From UBA10649 sp964597445 (GTDB lineage: Bacteria > Actinomycetota > Actinomycetes > S36-B12), in the NCBI GenBank assembly GCA_964597445.1, contig CAZQXO010000010.1:1-57205 (forward strand): DNA of 57,205 nucleotides, written 5' to 3'. Position numbers and translations under genes: made by a program. The notes beneath the pieces were generated by a model that was not told the origin of the DNA, did not search any database, and saw only the letters and a list, made by a program, of their open reading frames with translations. Of the stretch, positions 7,668 through 15,413 are shown one piece after another. The number at the start of each line of letters is the position of its first letter. Position 1 is the first letter of the stretch.

Positions 7668-9952
7668 GCGTCGACACCGTCCAGCAGGCCATCGAGGATC
7701 CCGACCATCCGCAGCCGTTCGCCGAACTCGGCCTGAAGCCTGACGAGTACGAGCGCATCCGCGAGATCCTCGGGCGGCGCCCCACGAGCTCCGAGCTCGC
7801 GATGTACTCCGTCATGTGGAGCGAGCACTGCTCCTACAAGTCCAGCAAGGTGCACCTGCGTCAGTTCGGGGAGAAGAAGCCCGAGTCCGATGCGCTCCTG
7901 GTCGGCATCGGCGAGAACGCCGGCGTCGTCGACATCGGTGACGGCTGGGCGGTCACCTTCAAGGTCGAGAGCCACAACCACCCCTCCTACGTGGAGCCCT
8001 ACCAGGGTGCGGCCACGGGCGTGGGCGGCATCGTCCGCGACATCATGTCGATGGGCGCACGTCCGATCGCCGTGATGGACCCCCTGCGCTTCGGCCCGCT
8101 CGACGCGCCCGACACCCGGCGGGTCCTGCCCGGCGTCGTGGCGGGGGTCGGCGGCTACGGCAACTGCCTCGGGCTGCCGAACATCGGCGGTGAGGTCGTC
8201 TTCGACGAGACCTACGCCGGAAACCCGCTGGTCAACGCCCTGTGCGTCGGGGCGATGCGGCACGAGGACATCCACCTGGCGAGCGCGAAGGGCGTCGGCA
8301 ACCTCGTGGTGCTCTACGGCGCTCGCACCGGCGGTGATGGCATCGGTGGTGTTTCCGTCCTGGCCTCGGAGACGTTCGATGCCGACGGGCCGGCCAAGCG
8401 TCCGAGCGTCCAGGTGGGCGACCCCTTCATGGAGAAGCTGCTGATCGAGGCGACCCTGGAGGTGCTGCACTCGGGTCTCGTCGAGGGCATCCAGGATCTC
8501 GGGGGTGCGGGCATCTCCTGCGCGACGAGCGAGCTCGCCTCGAACGGTGAGGGCGGCATGCATGTGTGGCTCGACCGCGTCCTGCTGCGCGACGAGACGC
8601 TCTCGCCGGAGGAGATCCTCATGAGCGAGTCGCAGGAGCGCATGTGCGCGATCGTGACGCCCGAGAACCTCGATGCCTTCATGGATCGCTGCCGCAAGTG
8701 GGATGTCGAGGCCGTGGTCATCGGCGAGGTCACCGACTCGGGTCGACTCACCGTGGACTGGCACGGCGAGCGAATCGTCGACGTGCCGCCGCGCACGGTC
8801 GCGCACGAGGGTCCCGTCTACGAGCGTCCCTACCACCGACCTTCGTGGCAGGACGCGCTGCAAGCCGATGTTCCGGACTCCCTTCCGCGTCCGACCTCCC
8901 CCGAGGAACTGCGCGCGACGCTGCTCGACCTGATTGCCGCACCGAACCTCGCGTCGAAGTCGTGGGTCACGTCGCAGTACGACCGCTACGTGCTCGGCAA
9001 CACCGTCCTCGCTCAGCCGGAGGACGCGGGCATGGTGCGCGTCGACGAGGAGACCGGACGCGGTGTCGCGGTGTCGACCGACTGCAACGGTCGCTTCGCC
9101 AAGCTCGATCCGTACGCGGGCGCGCAACTCGCGCTGGCCGAGAGCTACCGAAACGTCGTCGCCACGGGAGCCGTCCCGCTGGCCGTGACCAACTGCCTGA
9201 ACTTCGGATCACCGGAGGATCCCGAGGTGATGTGGCAGTTCGCCGAGGCGACGCGGGGTCTCGCGGACGGCTGTCTCGAACTGGGCATCCCGGTGACGGG
9301 AGGCAACGTCTCCTTCTACAACCAGACGGGCGACGTCGCGATCCTGCCGACGCCGGTCGTCGGCGTGCTCGGTGTCATCGACGACGTCGACCGCCGCACG
9401 CCCATGGCGTGGGGGCCGGACGGCGAGCTGATCTACCTGCTCGGCGACACCCGCGATGAGTTCGGCGGAAGCGAGTGGGCGCATCACGTCCACCGGCATC
9501 TGGGAGGCCTTCCGCCGACGGTGGATCTCGCGCGTGAGCGACTGCTGGGCGAGATCCTCGTCGCGGGCTCGCGCGACGGCATGCTCACCGCGGCCCACGA
9601 TGTGTCGGACGGCGGTGTCGGGCAGGCCCTCGTGGAGATGGCCCTGCGCTCGGGGGTCGGGGCGCGGTGCTGGGTGCCGGACGGTCTCGATCCGTTCGTC
9701 TTCCTGTTCAGCGAGTCCGCCGGGCGCGCCGTCGTCGTCGTCCCCCGCAGTGAGGAACTGCGCTTCACCGAGATGTGCGCGGCACGGCAGCTCCCCGCGT
9801 ACCGCATCGGCGTGGTCGACTCCGGGCTCGGTGTCGACGCCGGCCTCCCGGAGGGTACGCAGGTGCTCCAGTTCTCGGAGCTCTTCACCGTGCCCGTGGC
9901 CGACCTGCGCGAGGCGCACGAGCGCACGCTGCCGGCCGCGCTCAACGGCTAG
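7664..9952 (+). CDS. purL: FGAM synthase large subunit PurL (small bacterial type)
   Basis: A 762-residue protein of the PurSQL-type synthase. It has the two tandem AIRS-like halves expected. The first half shows SEHCSYKSSKVHLR, KVESHNHPSYVEPYQGAATGVGGI and RDIMSMGARPIAVMD. The second shows SYRNVVATGAVPLAVTNCLNFGSPEDPEVM and TGGNVSFYNQTG, followed by AAHDVSDGGVGQAL. It uses ATP and the ammonia supplied by PurQ. The ATG overlaps the purQ stop. Length is normal for the type that needs separate PurS and PurQ. Confidence 0.97.
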   Translation: MSVDTVQQAIEDPDHPQPFAELGLKPDEYERIREILGRRPTSSELAMYSVMWSEHCSYKSSKVHLRQFGEKKPESDALLVGIGENAGVVDIGDGWAVTFKVESHNHPSYVEPYQGAATGVGGIVRDIMSMGARPIAVMDPLRFGPLDAPDTRRVLPGVVAGVGGYGNCLGLPNIGGEVVFDETYAGNPLVNALCVGAMRHEDIHLASAKGVGNLVVLYGARTGGDGIGGVSVLASETFDADGPAKRPSVQVGDPFMEKLLIEATLEVLHSGLVEGIQDLGGAGISCATSELASNGEGGMHVWLDRVLLRDETLSPEEILMSESQERMCAIVTPENLDAFMDRCRKWDVEAVVIGEVTDSGRLTVDWHGERIVDVPPRTVAHEGPVYERPYHRPSWQDALQADVPDSLPRPTSPEELRATLLDLIAAPNLASKSWVTSQYDRYVLGNTVLAQPEDAGMVRVDEETGRGVAVSTDCNGRFAKLDPYAGAQLALAESYRNVVATGAVPLAVTNCLNFGSPEDPEVMWQFAEATRGLADGCLELGIPVTGGNVSFYNQTGDVAILPTPVVGVLGVIDDVDRRTPMAWGPDGELIYLLGDTRDEFGGSEWAHHVHRHLGGLPPTVDLARERLLGEILVAGSRDGMLTAAHDVSDGGVGQALVEMALRSGVGARCWVPDGLDPFVFLFSESAGRAVVVVPRSEELRFTEMCAARQLPAYRIGVVDSGLGVDAGLPEGTQVLQFSELFTVPVADLREAHERTLPAALNG

Positions 9953-9954
9953 CC

Positions 9955-10248
9955 ATGCCGCTCGATCCGGAGATCCGGGCGCGGGTCAAGGCCTCCCTCG
10001 CACTCCTGCAGGAGGTCGCACCCGGTCGCTCGGTCGAGGTGCGCATCCCGCCGTACGCGGCCGTCCAGGCCGTTCCCGGTCTCACCCATCGTCGGGGCAC
10101 GCCCTCCGCTGTGGTCGAGACGGATGCGGCGACCTGGCTCGCCCTGGCCGACGGCACCCTCGCGTGGTCCGACGCTGTCGCCTCCGGGCGCGTCCAGGCC
10201 AGCGGCGAGCGGTCGGACCTGTCCGGCTACCTGCCTCTCGAGAGGTGA
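9955..10248 (+). CDS. small SCP-2-like (sterol carrier family) protein
   Basis: A 97-residue protein starting 3 bases after the purL stop. MPLDPEIRARVKASLALLQEVA is followed by a segment of strands and a helix (VEVRIPPYAAVQAV, AVVETDAATWLALADGTLAWSDAVASGRVQASGERSDL in overlapping order) that matches the short SCP-2-like proteins often found behind purL in actinobacteria (recalled). The pattern WLALADG with SGRVQASGERSDLSGYLPL is the usual C-terminal SCP-2 feature. Ligand and role are unknown. Its place in the purine operon is conserved enough to suggest co-expression rather than a purine function. Confidence 0.75.
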   Translation: MPLDPEIRARVKASLALLQEVAPGRSVEVRIPPYAAVQAVPGLTHRRGTPSAVVETDAATWLALADGTLAWSDAVASGRVQASGERSDLSGYLPLER

Positions 10249-10272
10249 TGGGTGAGCCGACCACGGGCCGAG

Positions 10273-10302
10273 TTGACGAGGTTAGGGCACCCTCGGTAAG
10301 GT
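10273..10302 (+). promoter_or_regulatory. promoter of the iron-transport operon
   Basis: TTGACG (10273-10278) and TAAGGT (10297-10302) are separated by 18 bases. The -10 lies inside the DtxR/IdeR box, so bound repressor would block RNA polymerase. Confidence 0.65.
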
Positions 10303-10315
10303 TCCCCTAACCTAA
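10297..10315 (+). promoter_or_regulatory. DtxR/IdeR-type iron box
   Basis: TAAGGTTCCCCTAACCTAA matches the 19-bp actinobacterial iron-box consensus at about 16 positions, with both outer arms nearly perfect. A further half-like GGTTAGGGC precedes it at 10280-10288. It sits 14 bases before the start of the binding-protein gene. Confidence 0.8.
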
Positions 10316-10329
10316 CTGAGAGGACCCCC

Positions 10330-11400
10330 ATGCACCGCCCTGCTCGACTGCTCGTCGCCCTCGTTCCCGCGGCCCTCATCCTGGCTGCCTGCAGCAGCTC
10401 GTCCGACTCAGCCGAGCCCGTCGCCAGCGACACGGCGGCAGCGGCATCCACCGAGGCCCCCCTCGACGAGAGTGCCGTGATCGTCTACTCCGGGCGCGCC
10501 GAGGATCTCGTGCAGCCGCTGTTCGACCGCTTCACCGAGGAGACGGGTGTCCCCGTCGATGTCCGCTACGGCGACACGGCCGAGCTGGCCGCCCAGCTGA
10601 TCGAGGAGGGCGACGCCACTCCGGCGGACCTCTACTTCGGCCAGGACGCCGGTGCCATGGGCGCACTCGCCGCCGCCGGGCTCTGCGCCCCCCTTCCCGC
10701 CGGCGCTGCCGACGGCGTGCCCGCGCTGTACAAGAGCGCGGACGGCACCTGGACCGGCATCACCGGTCGCGCGCGGGTGATCGCCTACGACCCGACGCAG
10801 GTCCCCGCGGACGAGGTCCCCACGTCGATCTTCGAGCTCACCGACCCCAAGTGGAAGGGCCAGGTCGCCATCGCCCCCACGAACGGCTCCTTCCAGTCGT
10901 TCGTCACCGCGATGCGCGTCTCGCAGGGCGACGACGTGACGCGCGAGTGGCTGCAGGCGATGGTCGACAACGACGTCCAGTCGTACGAGAAGAACTCGCT
11001 CATCCGCGACGCCGTTGACTCCGGCCAGGTGAAGCTGGGACTGACGAACCACTACTACTGGTACCAGAAGGCCGCCGAGGTCGGCGAGGAGAACATGAAC
11101 GTGCAGCTGGCGTTCGCCAAGCCGGGTGACCCAGGTGCCCTGGTCAACGTCGCGGGTGCCTGCGTGCTCGCGCCGGCTGACAACGGTGCGGGTGCGGGTG
11201 AGCTCCTCTCGTGGATGCTGACGCCGGAGATCCAGCAGTGGTTCGTCGAGAAGACTTGGGAGTATCCGCTGGTCGAGGGCGCCGCAGCGCCGGAGGGCAT
11301 CCCGCCGCTGGCGGATCTCCAGGGCCCGGACATCGTGCTCGCCGAGCTCGAGGATCTCCCGGGAACCTTGGCGATGCTTCAGGAGGTCGGCCTCACCTAG
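10330..11400 (+). CDS. fbpA: ferric iron ABC transporter substrate-binding lipoprotein, FbpA-like
   Basis: A 356-residue lipoprotein. The signal ends in LILAAC with Cys21 as lipid anchor, so it acts on the outer face of the membrane. The paired tyrosines Tyr242-Tyr243 in GLTNHYYWYQKAAE are the hallmark Fe(III)-binding motif of FbpA/transferrin-type bacterial proteins. SGRAEDLVQPLFDRFTEETG and VRYGDTAELAAQL match the N-lobe. It heads an importer operon with permease and ATPase genes behind it, and an iron box overlaps its promoter, so it should be induced by iron starvation. Boxes, Tyr pair and gene order agree, so confidence is high. Confidence 0.93.
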   Translation: MHRPARLLVALVPAALILAACSSSSDSAEPVASDTAAAASTEAPLDESAVIVYSGRAEDLVQPLFDRFTEETGVPVDVRYGDTAELAAQLIEEGDATPADLYFGQDAGAMGALAAAGLCAPLPAGAADGVPALYKSADGTWTGITGRARVIAYDPTQVPADEVPTSIFELTDPKWKGQVAIAPTNGSFQSFVTAMRVSQGDDVTREWLQAMVDNDVQSYEKNSLIRDAVDSGQVKLGLTNHYYWYQKAAEVGEENMNVQLAFAKPGDPGALVNVAGACVLAPADNGAGAGELLSWMLTPEIQQWFVEKTWEYPLVEGAAAPEGIPPLADLQGPDIVLAELEDLPGTLAMLQEVGLT

Positions 11401-11412
11401 GCTGACCCGATC

Positions 11413-13020
11413 GTGAACCGGACGACTTCCCGCCGACCACCGCTGGCCCTCCTCGGGGCAGCGGTGGTCGGCGTTGTCGTCCTCGCGGCTCCCCTCATCT
11501 ACCTGCTCGTGCGCGTGCTCGGGGCCGGCGATTCCGCCTGGGCCGCGCTCTGGCGCACGCGCACCCTCGACACCGTGATGACGAGTGTCCTTCTCGTCCT
11601 CCTCGTCGGGGCGGGCGCTCTCGTCCTCGCGGCACCCACGGCGTGGCTGCTCAGTCGCACGGACGTCCCACTGTCACGCACCTTCCTCGTGCTGACGGCG
11701 CTGCCCCTCGCGGTGCCGTCCTATGTCTCGGCCTACGCGTGGCTTGCGCTCGTCCCCGGGATGAACGGGATCTGGGCCGCGTCCGCCGTCATGGCCCTGT
11801 GCACGTTCCCCTACGTGTCCATTCCCCTCATCGCCGTCCTGCGATCGATGGATGCCGGGCCGGAGCAGGTGGCGCGCAGTCTGGGCCTGAGTCGCGCAGC
11901 GGTGCTTCGACGCGTGGTGGCTCCGTTGGCGTGGCCGGCCGCCGGAGCGGGCCTCCTTCTCGTCGCGCTCTACACGCTCGCGGAGTTCGGCACGGTGTCG
12001 ATCTTCCGCGTCGACGCCTTCACCCGAGTGATCTACGCGTCGTACCGCGCCTCGTTCGACCGGACGGCCGCGGCCGTGCTCGCCGTCCTCCTCGTGATCC
12101 TCGCCCTGGCGCTCGTCATGCTGGAGGCCCGGGCGCGCGGGCGCGCCGCTCGGTGGCGCATCGGTCCGGGGGTCGGCCGACCCGCTGACGTCATGCGACT
12201 GAGCTCCGGCGGGCGGATCCTGGCCCTGGCCTGGCTCTCGATGGTCGTGGTGGTCTCGCTCGTCGTGCCGATCGGCTCGATCGTGATGCAGGTGGTCACC
12301 AGCCAGCGTCGCCAGTTCGATCCCGGCGTCTTCCTCGGCGCGCTCGCCGGTTCGGTCTCGGCGTCGACGCTCGGGGCGATCGTCGCGCTGCTCATCGCCA
12401 TTCCGATCGGCGTCCTGGCCGCGCGCTACACCGGACGCGGGGTGCGTTTCGTCGAGGGAGCAGCGTTCCTGAGCCAGGGCCTGCCCGGTGTCGTCGTGGG
12501 CCTGTCCCTCGTGTTCCTGACCCTCGCGCTGCTGCCCGCGGTCTATCAGACCCTGGCCACGGTCGCCTTCGCGTACGCGGTGCTGTTCGCCCCCAAGGCG
12601 ATCGGTGCCACGCGCACGTCGGTCGCCGCGGTGCCACCCGATCTCGAATCCGTCGCACGGTCGCTCGGTCGCGGGCCCATCGCCGCGTGGTGGTCGACCA
12701 CGGGCAGGCTCGCGTGGCCCGGGGTCGCCGCGGGTGGCCTGCTCGTCCTGCTCACGGCGATGAAGGAGCTGCCCGCGACGCTCATGCTGCGCCCGACCGG
12801 ATTCGAGACCCTCGCCACGCGGCTGTGGTCCCGCATGGAGTCCGAGGCCTTCGGCGCAGCCGCGCCGTACGCCCTCGCCCTGATCGCGGTGGCGGCGGTG
12901 CCCGCGTGGCTGGTCAGCCGCTGGCTGGGATCGCAGGCGCCCGGGATAGGCGAGGATGGCGGGGTGTCGACCCTCGAGGACGCCGATCGATCGGCTCGCA
13001 CCGCGAGGGTCCCGGCATGA
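11413..13020 (+). CDS. fbpB: ferric iron ABC transporter permease (fused two-domain), FbpB-like
   Basis: A 535-residue integral membrane protein with about twelve hydrophobic segments. Two BPD-type permease halves are visible, each with an EAA-like loop: EQVARSLGLSRAAVLRRVVAPL in the first half and LESVARSLGRGPIAAWWSTTG in the second. Fusion of both halves is usual for FbpB/AfuB. It would form the channel for Fe(III) delivered by the upstream lipoprotein. The GTG is 12 bases after the fbpA stop. The stop codon overlaps the ATPase start (ATGA). Confidence 0.92.
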   Translation: MNRTTSRRPPLALLGAAVVGVVVLAAPLIYLLVRVLGAGDSAWAALWRTRTLDTVMTSVLLVLLVGAGALVLAAPTAWLLSRTDVPLSRTFLVLTALPLAVPSYVSAYAWLALVPGMNGIWAASAVMALCTFPYVSIPLIAVLRSMDAGPEQVARSLGLSRAAVLRRVVAPLAWPAAGAGLLLVALYTLAEFGTVSIFRVDAFTRVIYASYRASFDRTAAAVLAVLLVILALALVMLEARARGRAARWRIGPGVGRPADVMRLSSGGRILALAWLSMVVVVSLVVPIGSIVMQVVTSQRRQFDPGVFLGALAGSVSASTLGAIVALLIAIPIGVLAARYTGRGVRFVEGAAFLSQGLPGVVVGLSLVFLTLALLPAVYQTLATVAFAYAVLFAPKAIGATRTSVAAVPPDLESVARSLGRGPIAAWWSTTGRLAWPGVAAGGLLVLLTAMKELPATLMLRPTGFETLATRLWSRMESEAFGAAAPYALALIAVAAVPAWLVSRWLGSQAPGIGEDGGVSTLEDADRSARTARVPA

Positions 13021-14057
13021 CGTCGCTGAGCGTGCGCGACCTCGTCGTGGGGTACGGCGGACCGCCGGTCGTGCGGGGCGCATCGATCGAGGTCCCGTCC
13101 GCCACCCTCCTCGCCGTGGTCGGGGCCAGCGGCTCGGGCAAGACGACGCTGCTGCGTGCCGTCGCCGGGTTCGTCCCGATCACGTCCGGCACGGTCACCC
13201 TCGGGGACCGGGTCCTCGACGGAGACGGGACCCGCGTCCCGCCGGAGCGTCGCGGGATCGGCATCGTGACGCAGGACGGCTCCCTGTTCCCGCACCTGTC
13301 CGTCGCACGCAACGTCGGCTTCGGCCTTCCGCGCCGCCGGACGGGCGAGGGAGTGTCGACGCAGCAGCGCGTGGCGGAGCTGCTCGAGATGGTCGGGCTC
13401 ACGGACTTCGCGGACCGGTCGCCGCACGAGCTCTCCGGTGGCCAGCAGCAGCGGGTGGCGCTCGCTCGAGCACTCGCTCCGCGCCCGGAGGTCGTCCTGC
13501 TCGATGAGCCGTTCAGCGCGCTGGATGCCGGACTCCGCGTCGAGCTCGGTCATGAGGTGCGCGATGTCCTTGCCGCCACGGGCACCACGGCCGTCCTCGT
13601 GACGCACGATCAGGACGAGGCCCTGTCGTTGGCCGACTCGGTTGCGCTCATGGTCCAGGGGCGCATCGTCCAGGAGGGGACACCGGAGCAGGTGTACCAG
13701 CAGCCGCGCGACGCCGAGGTTGCCGGCTTCCTGGGCGAGATCGTGCTGCTGCCCGCGTGGGATCTCTCGGACGGCTCGGTCATGACAGCCCTGGGGCGAG
13801 TTCCCTGCGAGGGCGCGGCTGGAGCGGACGCACGCATCGCCCTCCGACCGGAGCAGCTGACACTGCAGACGGTCACCGGTGACGGTGACACGGTCGTGTC
13901 GGGTGAGGTGGTGCACGTCGACTACCACGGCCACGACAGCGTCGTCGACGTGCGGCTCGCCGACGCCGATGTCCGCGTTCGCGTGCTGGGGGCCAGCGGT
14001 GTTCGGCCCGGGGACCGCGTCGGTGTGGGTGTCCGCGGCGAGGGTCGCCTGCTCTGA
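13017..14057 (+). CDS. fbpC: ferric iron ABC transporter ATP-binding protein, FbpC-like
   Basis: A 346-residue ATPase. Walker A is GASGSGKTTLL, the signature is LSGGQQQRVALARAL, Walker B is VVLLDEPFSALD, and the switch His lies in VLVTHDQDEAL. The region after residue 240 is a TOBE-like regulatory domain, the usual arrangement for Fbp/Pot/Mal importer ATPases. The ATG at 13017 overlaps the permease stop. It energises uptake through the two upstream products. Confidence 0.93.
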   Translation: MTSLSVRDLVVGYGGPPVVRGASIEVPSATLLAVVGASGSGKTTLLRAVAGFVPITSGTVTLGDRVLDGDGTRVPPERRGIGIVTQDGSLFPHLSVARNVGFGLPRRRTGEGVSTQQRVAELLEMVGLTDFADRSPHELSGGQQQRVALARALAPRPEVVLLDEPFSALDAGLRVELGHEVRDVLAATGTTAVLVTHDQDEALSLADSVALMVQGRIVQEGTPEQVYQQPRDAEVAGFLGEIVLLPAWDLSDGSVMTALGRVPCEGAAGADARIALRPEQLTLQTVTGDGDTVVSGEVVHVDYHGHDSVVDVRLADADVRVRVLGASGVRPGDRVGVGVRGEGRLL

Positions 14058-14059
14058 GC

Positions 14060-15313
14060 ATGGGTGCGCGCGGCCCGGGTCCGCGTGCAGGACGGGGGTC
14101 GCGGGTGCGTGTGAGGCGGGGGTCCGGGGCCGCGTCCCTGCTGGCCGTGGCGGTCGCTCTCATCGGATGCACGGCCCCGTCGAACGGGATCTCGAGCGCG
14201 GAGGATCCGTCCGAGGCCAGGGGAGCCGATGACGCCCGCCCGACGCAGGCCTTCGCGGGTCCGGTCGGGCCGGGTGAGGGAGCACTCTCCGTCCTAGCAT
14301 GGCCCGGCTACGCCGAGGACGGATCGAGTGATCCGGCCGTGGATTGGGTGTCGCCCTTCGAGAAGGCGACCGGATGCCAGGTCGATGTGACCCTCATCGG
14401 GACATCCGACGAGGCCGTCGAACTCGTGCAGGACGGTGACGTCGATGTGGTCTCCGCGTCGGGCGACGTGTCACTCCGCCTGATCGAGGAGGGGCTGGTC
14501 CAACCGATCAACGTCGACCTCGTGCCGAACCATGCGGATGTCGTGCCCGATCTCATGGGCCTTCCCCACGCCTCTGTCGACGGCATCGTCTTCGGGGTGC
14601 CGCAGGGCCGCGGCGCCCATGTGCTCGCCTGGAACCGTGGGCGCCTGGGAAACGACGTCGACTCCCTGTCGACCCTCTTCGATGACCGCTCGTCCGCCGC
14701 GGGAGGCATCAGCCTGATCGACTCACCCATGACCATCGCGGATGCCGCGGTCTACCTGATGTCCTCGCGCCCCGAGCTCGGCATCACGAACCCGTACGCA
14801 CTCGATGGCGGGCAGTTCGATGCGGCTCTCACGGTCCTGCAGGGGAGTCCGATCAGCTTCACGAGCGATCCTCGAGCCCAGGGTGAAGCCCTGTCCTCGG
14901 GCACGATCGCGGCATCGCTGGCGTCCCAGGCCGTCATCGCGTCCCTGGATCCCACCCTCGTCGGCGCGTCCCGGGCGCGGGAAGGCGGAACGGGCTGGTC
15001 CGACACGTGGATGATCGCGCGCGAGACCCCGCACGTCAGCTGCGCCTATCGGTGGCTGGACTGGATGCTGTCGCCGATGGTCAACGCCCAGGTCGCGGAG
15101 TGGGTAGGCGAGGCTCCTGCCAACCTCTCCTCCTGTGCCGTCACGGCGGATCCCCAGTACTGCACCACGGTCCACGCCGACGATCCCGCCTGGTGGGAGG
15201 ACATCCACCTGTGGACGACTCCCACGGAGAGATGCCTCGATGGGCGCACCGATGTCGCGTGCGTGCCCTACTCGGAGTGGGTGCGGGCATGGTCCGACCT
15301 TCGCGCCTCGTGA
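14060..15313 (+). CDS. orphan PotD-like extracellular substrate-binding lipoprotein
   Basis: A 417-residue protein starting 2 bases after fbpC. An Arg-rich start is followed by AASLLAVAVALIGC, a lipobox with Cys near residue 37. The body resembles spermidine/putrescine-type binding proteins (LSVLAWPGYAEDG, FEKATGCQVDV, GLVQPINVDLVPNHADV, LAWNRGRL). GTG codons at 14105 or 14111 would give a shorter signal peptide and are possible starts. There is no second permease or ATPase, so it may share the Fbp channel or serve distant partners. The ligand is unknown. Its position in the iron operon suggests iron-linked expression. Confidence 0.8.
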   Translation: MGARGPGPRAGRGSRVRVRRGSGAASLLAVAVALIGCTAPSNGISSAEDPSEARGADDARPTQAFAGPVGPGEGALSVLAWPGYAEDGSSDPAVDWVSPFEKATGCQVDVTLIGTSDEAVELVQDGDVDVVSASGDVSLRLIEEGLVQPINVDLVPNHADVVPDLMGLPHASVDGIVFGVPQGRGAHVLAWNRGRLGNDVDSLSTLFDDRSSAAGGISLIDSPMTIADAAVYLMSSRPELGITNPYALDGGQFDAALTVLQGSPISFTSDPRAQGEALSSGTIAASLASQAVIASLDPTLVGASRAREGGTGWSDTWMIARETPHVSCAYRWLDWMLSPMVNAQVAEWVGEAPANLSSCAVTADPQYCTTVHADDPAWWEDIHLWTTPTERCLDGRTDVACVPYSEWVRAWSDLRAS

Positions 15314-15399
15314 CCGTCACCTGCGGCTGAGGAGCAGTGGCGACACGCCCAAGGCTCAAGTCCGAGCGCGACCGCCCCGTGCCTCCCGGCACAGGCGGG

Positions 15400-15405
15400 T
15401 AGTGT
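15400..15405 (+). promoter_or_regulatory. -10 hexamer TAGTGT for leaderless helicase gene
   Basis: TAGTGT ends 8 bases before the GTG start of the helicase. No ribosome site is present between them. Confidence 0.5.
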
Positions 15406-15413
15406 CGGCGATC

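Noticed and set aside
7487..9127. Long open frame antisense to purL
   Set aside because: It is a shadow of the GC-rich codon pattern of purL; the translation is Arg/His/Asp-rich with no domain, and purL is beyond doubt.
11398..11403. TAGGCT before fbpB as an internal promoter
   Set aside because: The TAG is the fbpA stop codon and the gap to the GTG is 9 bases; likely chance within an operon.
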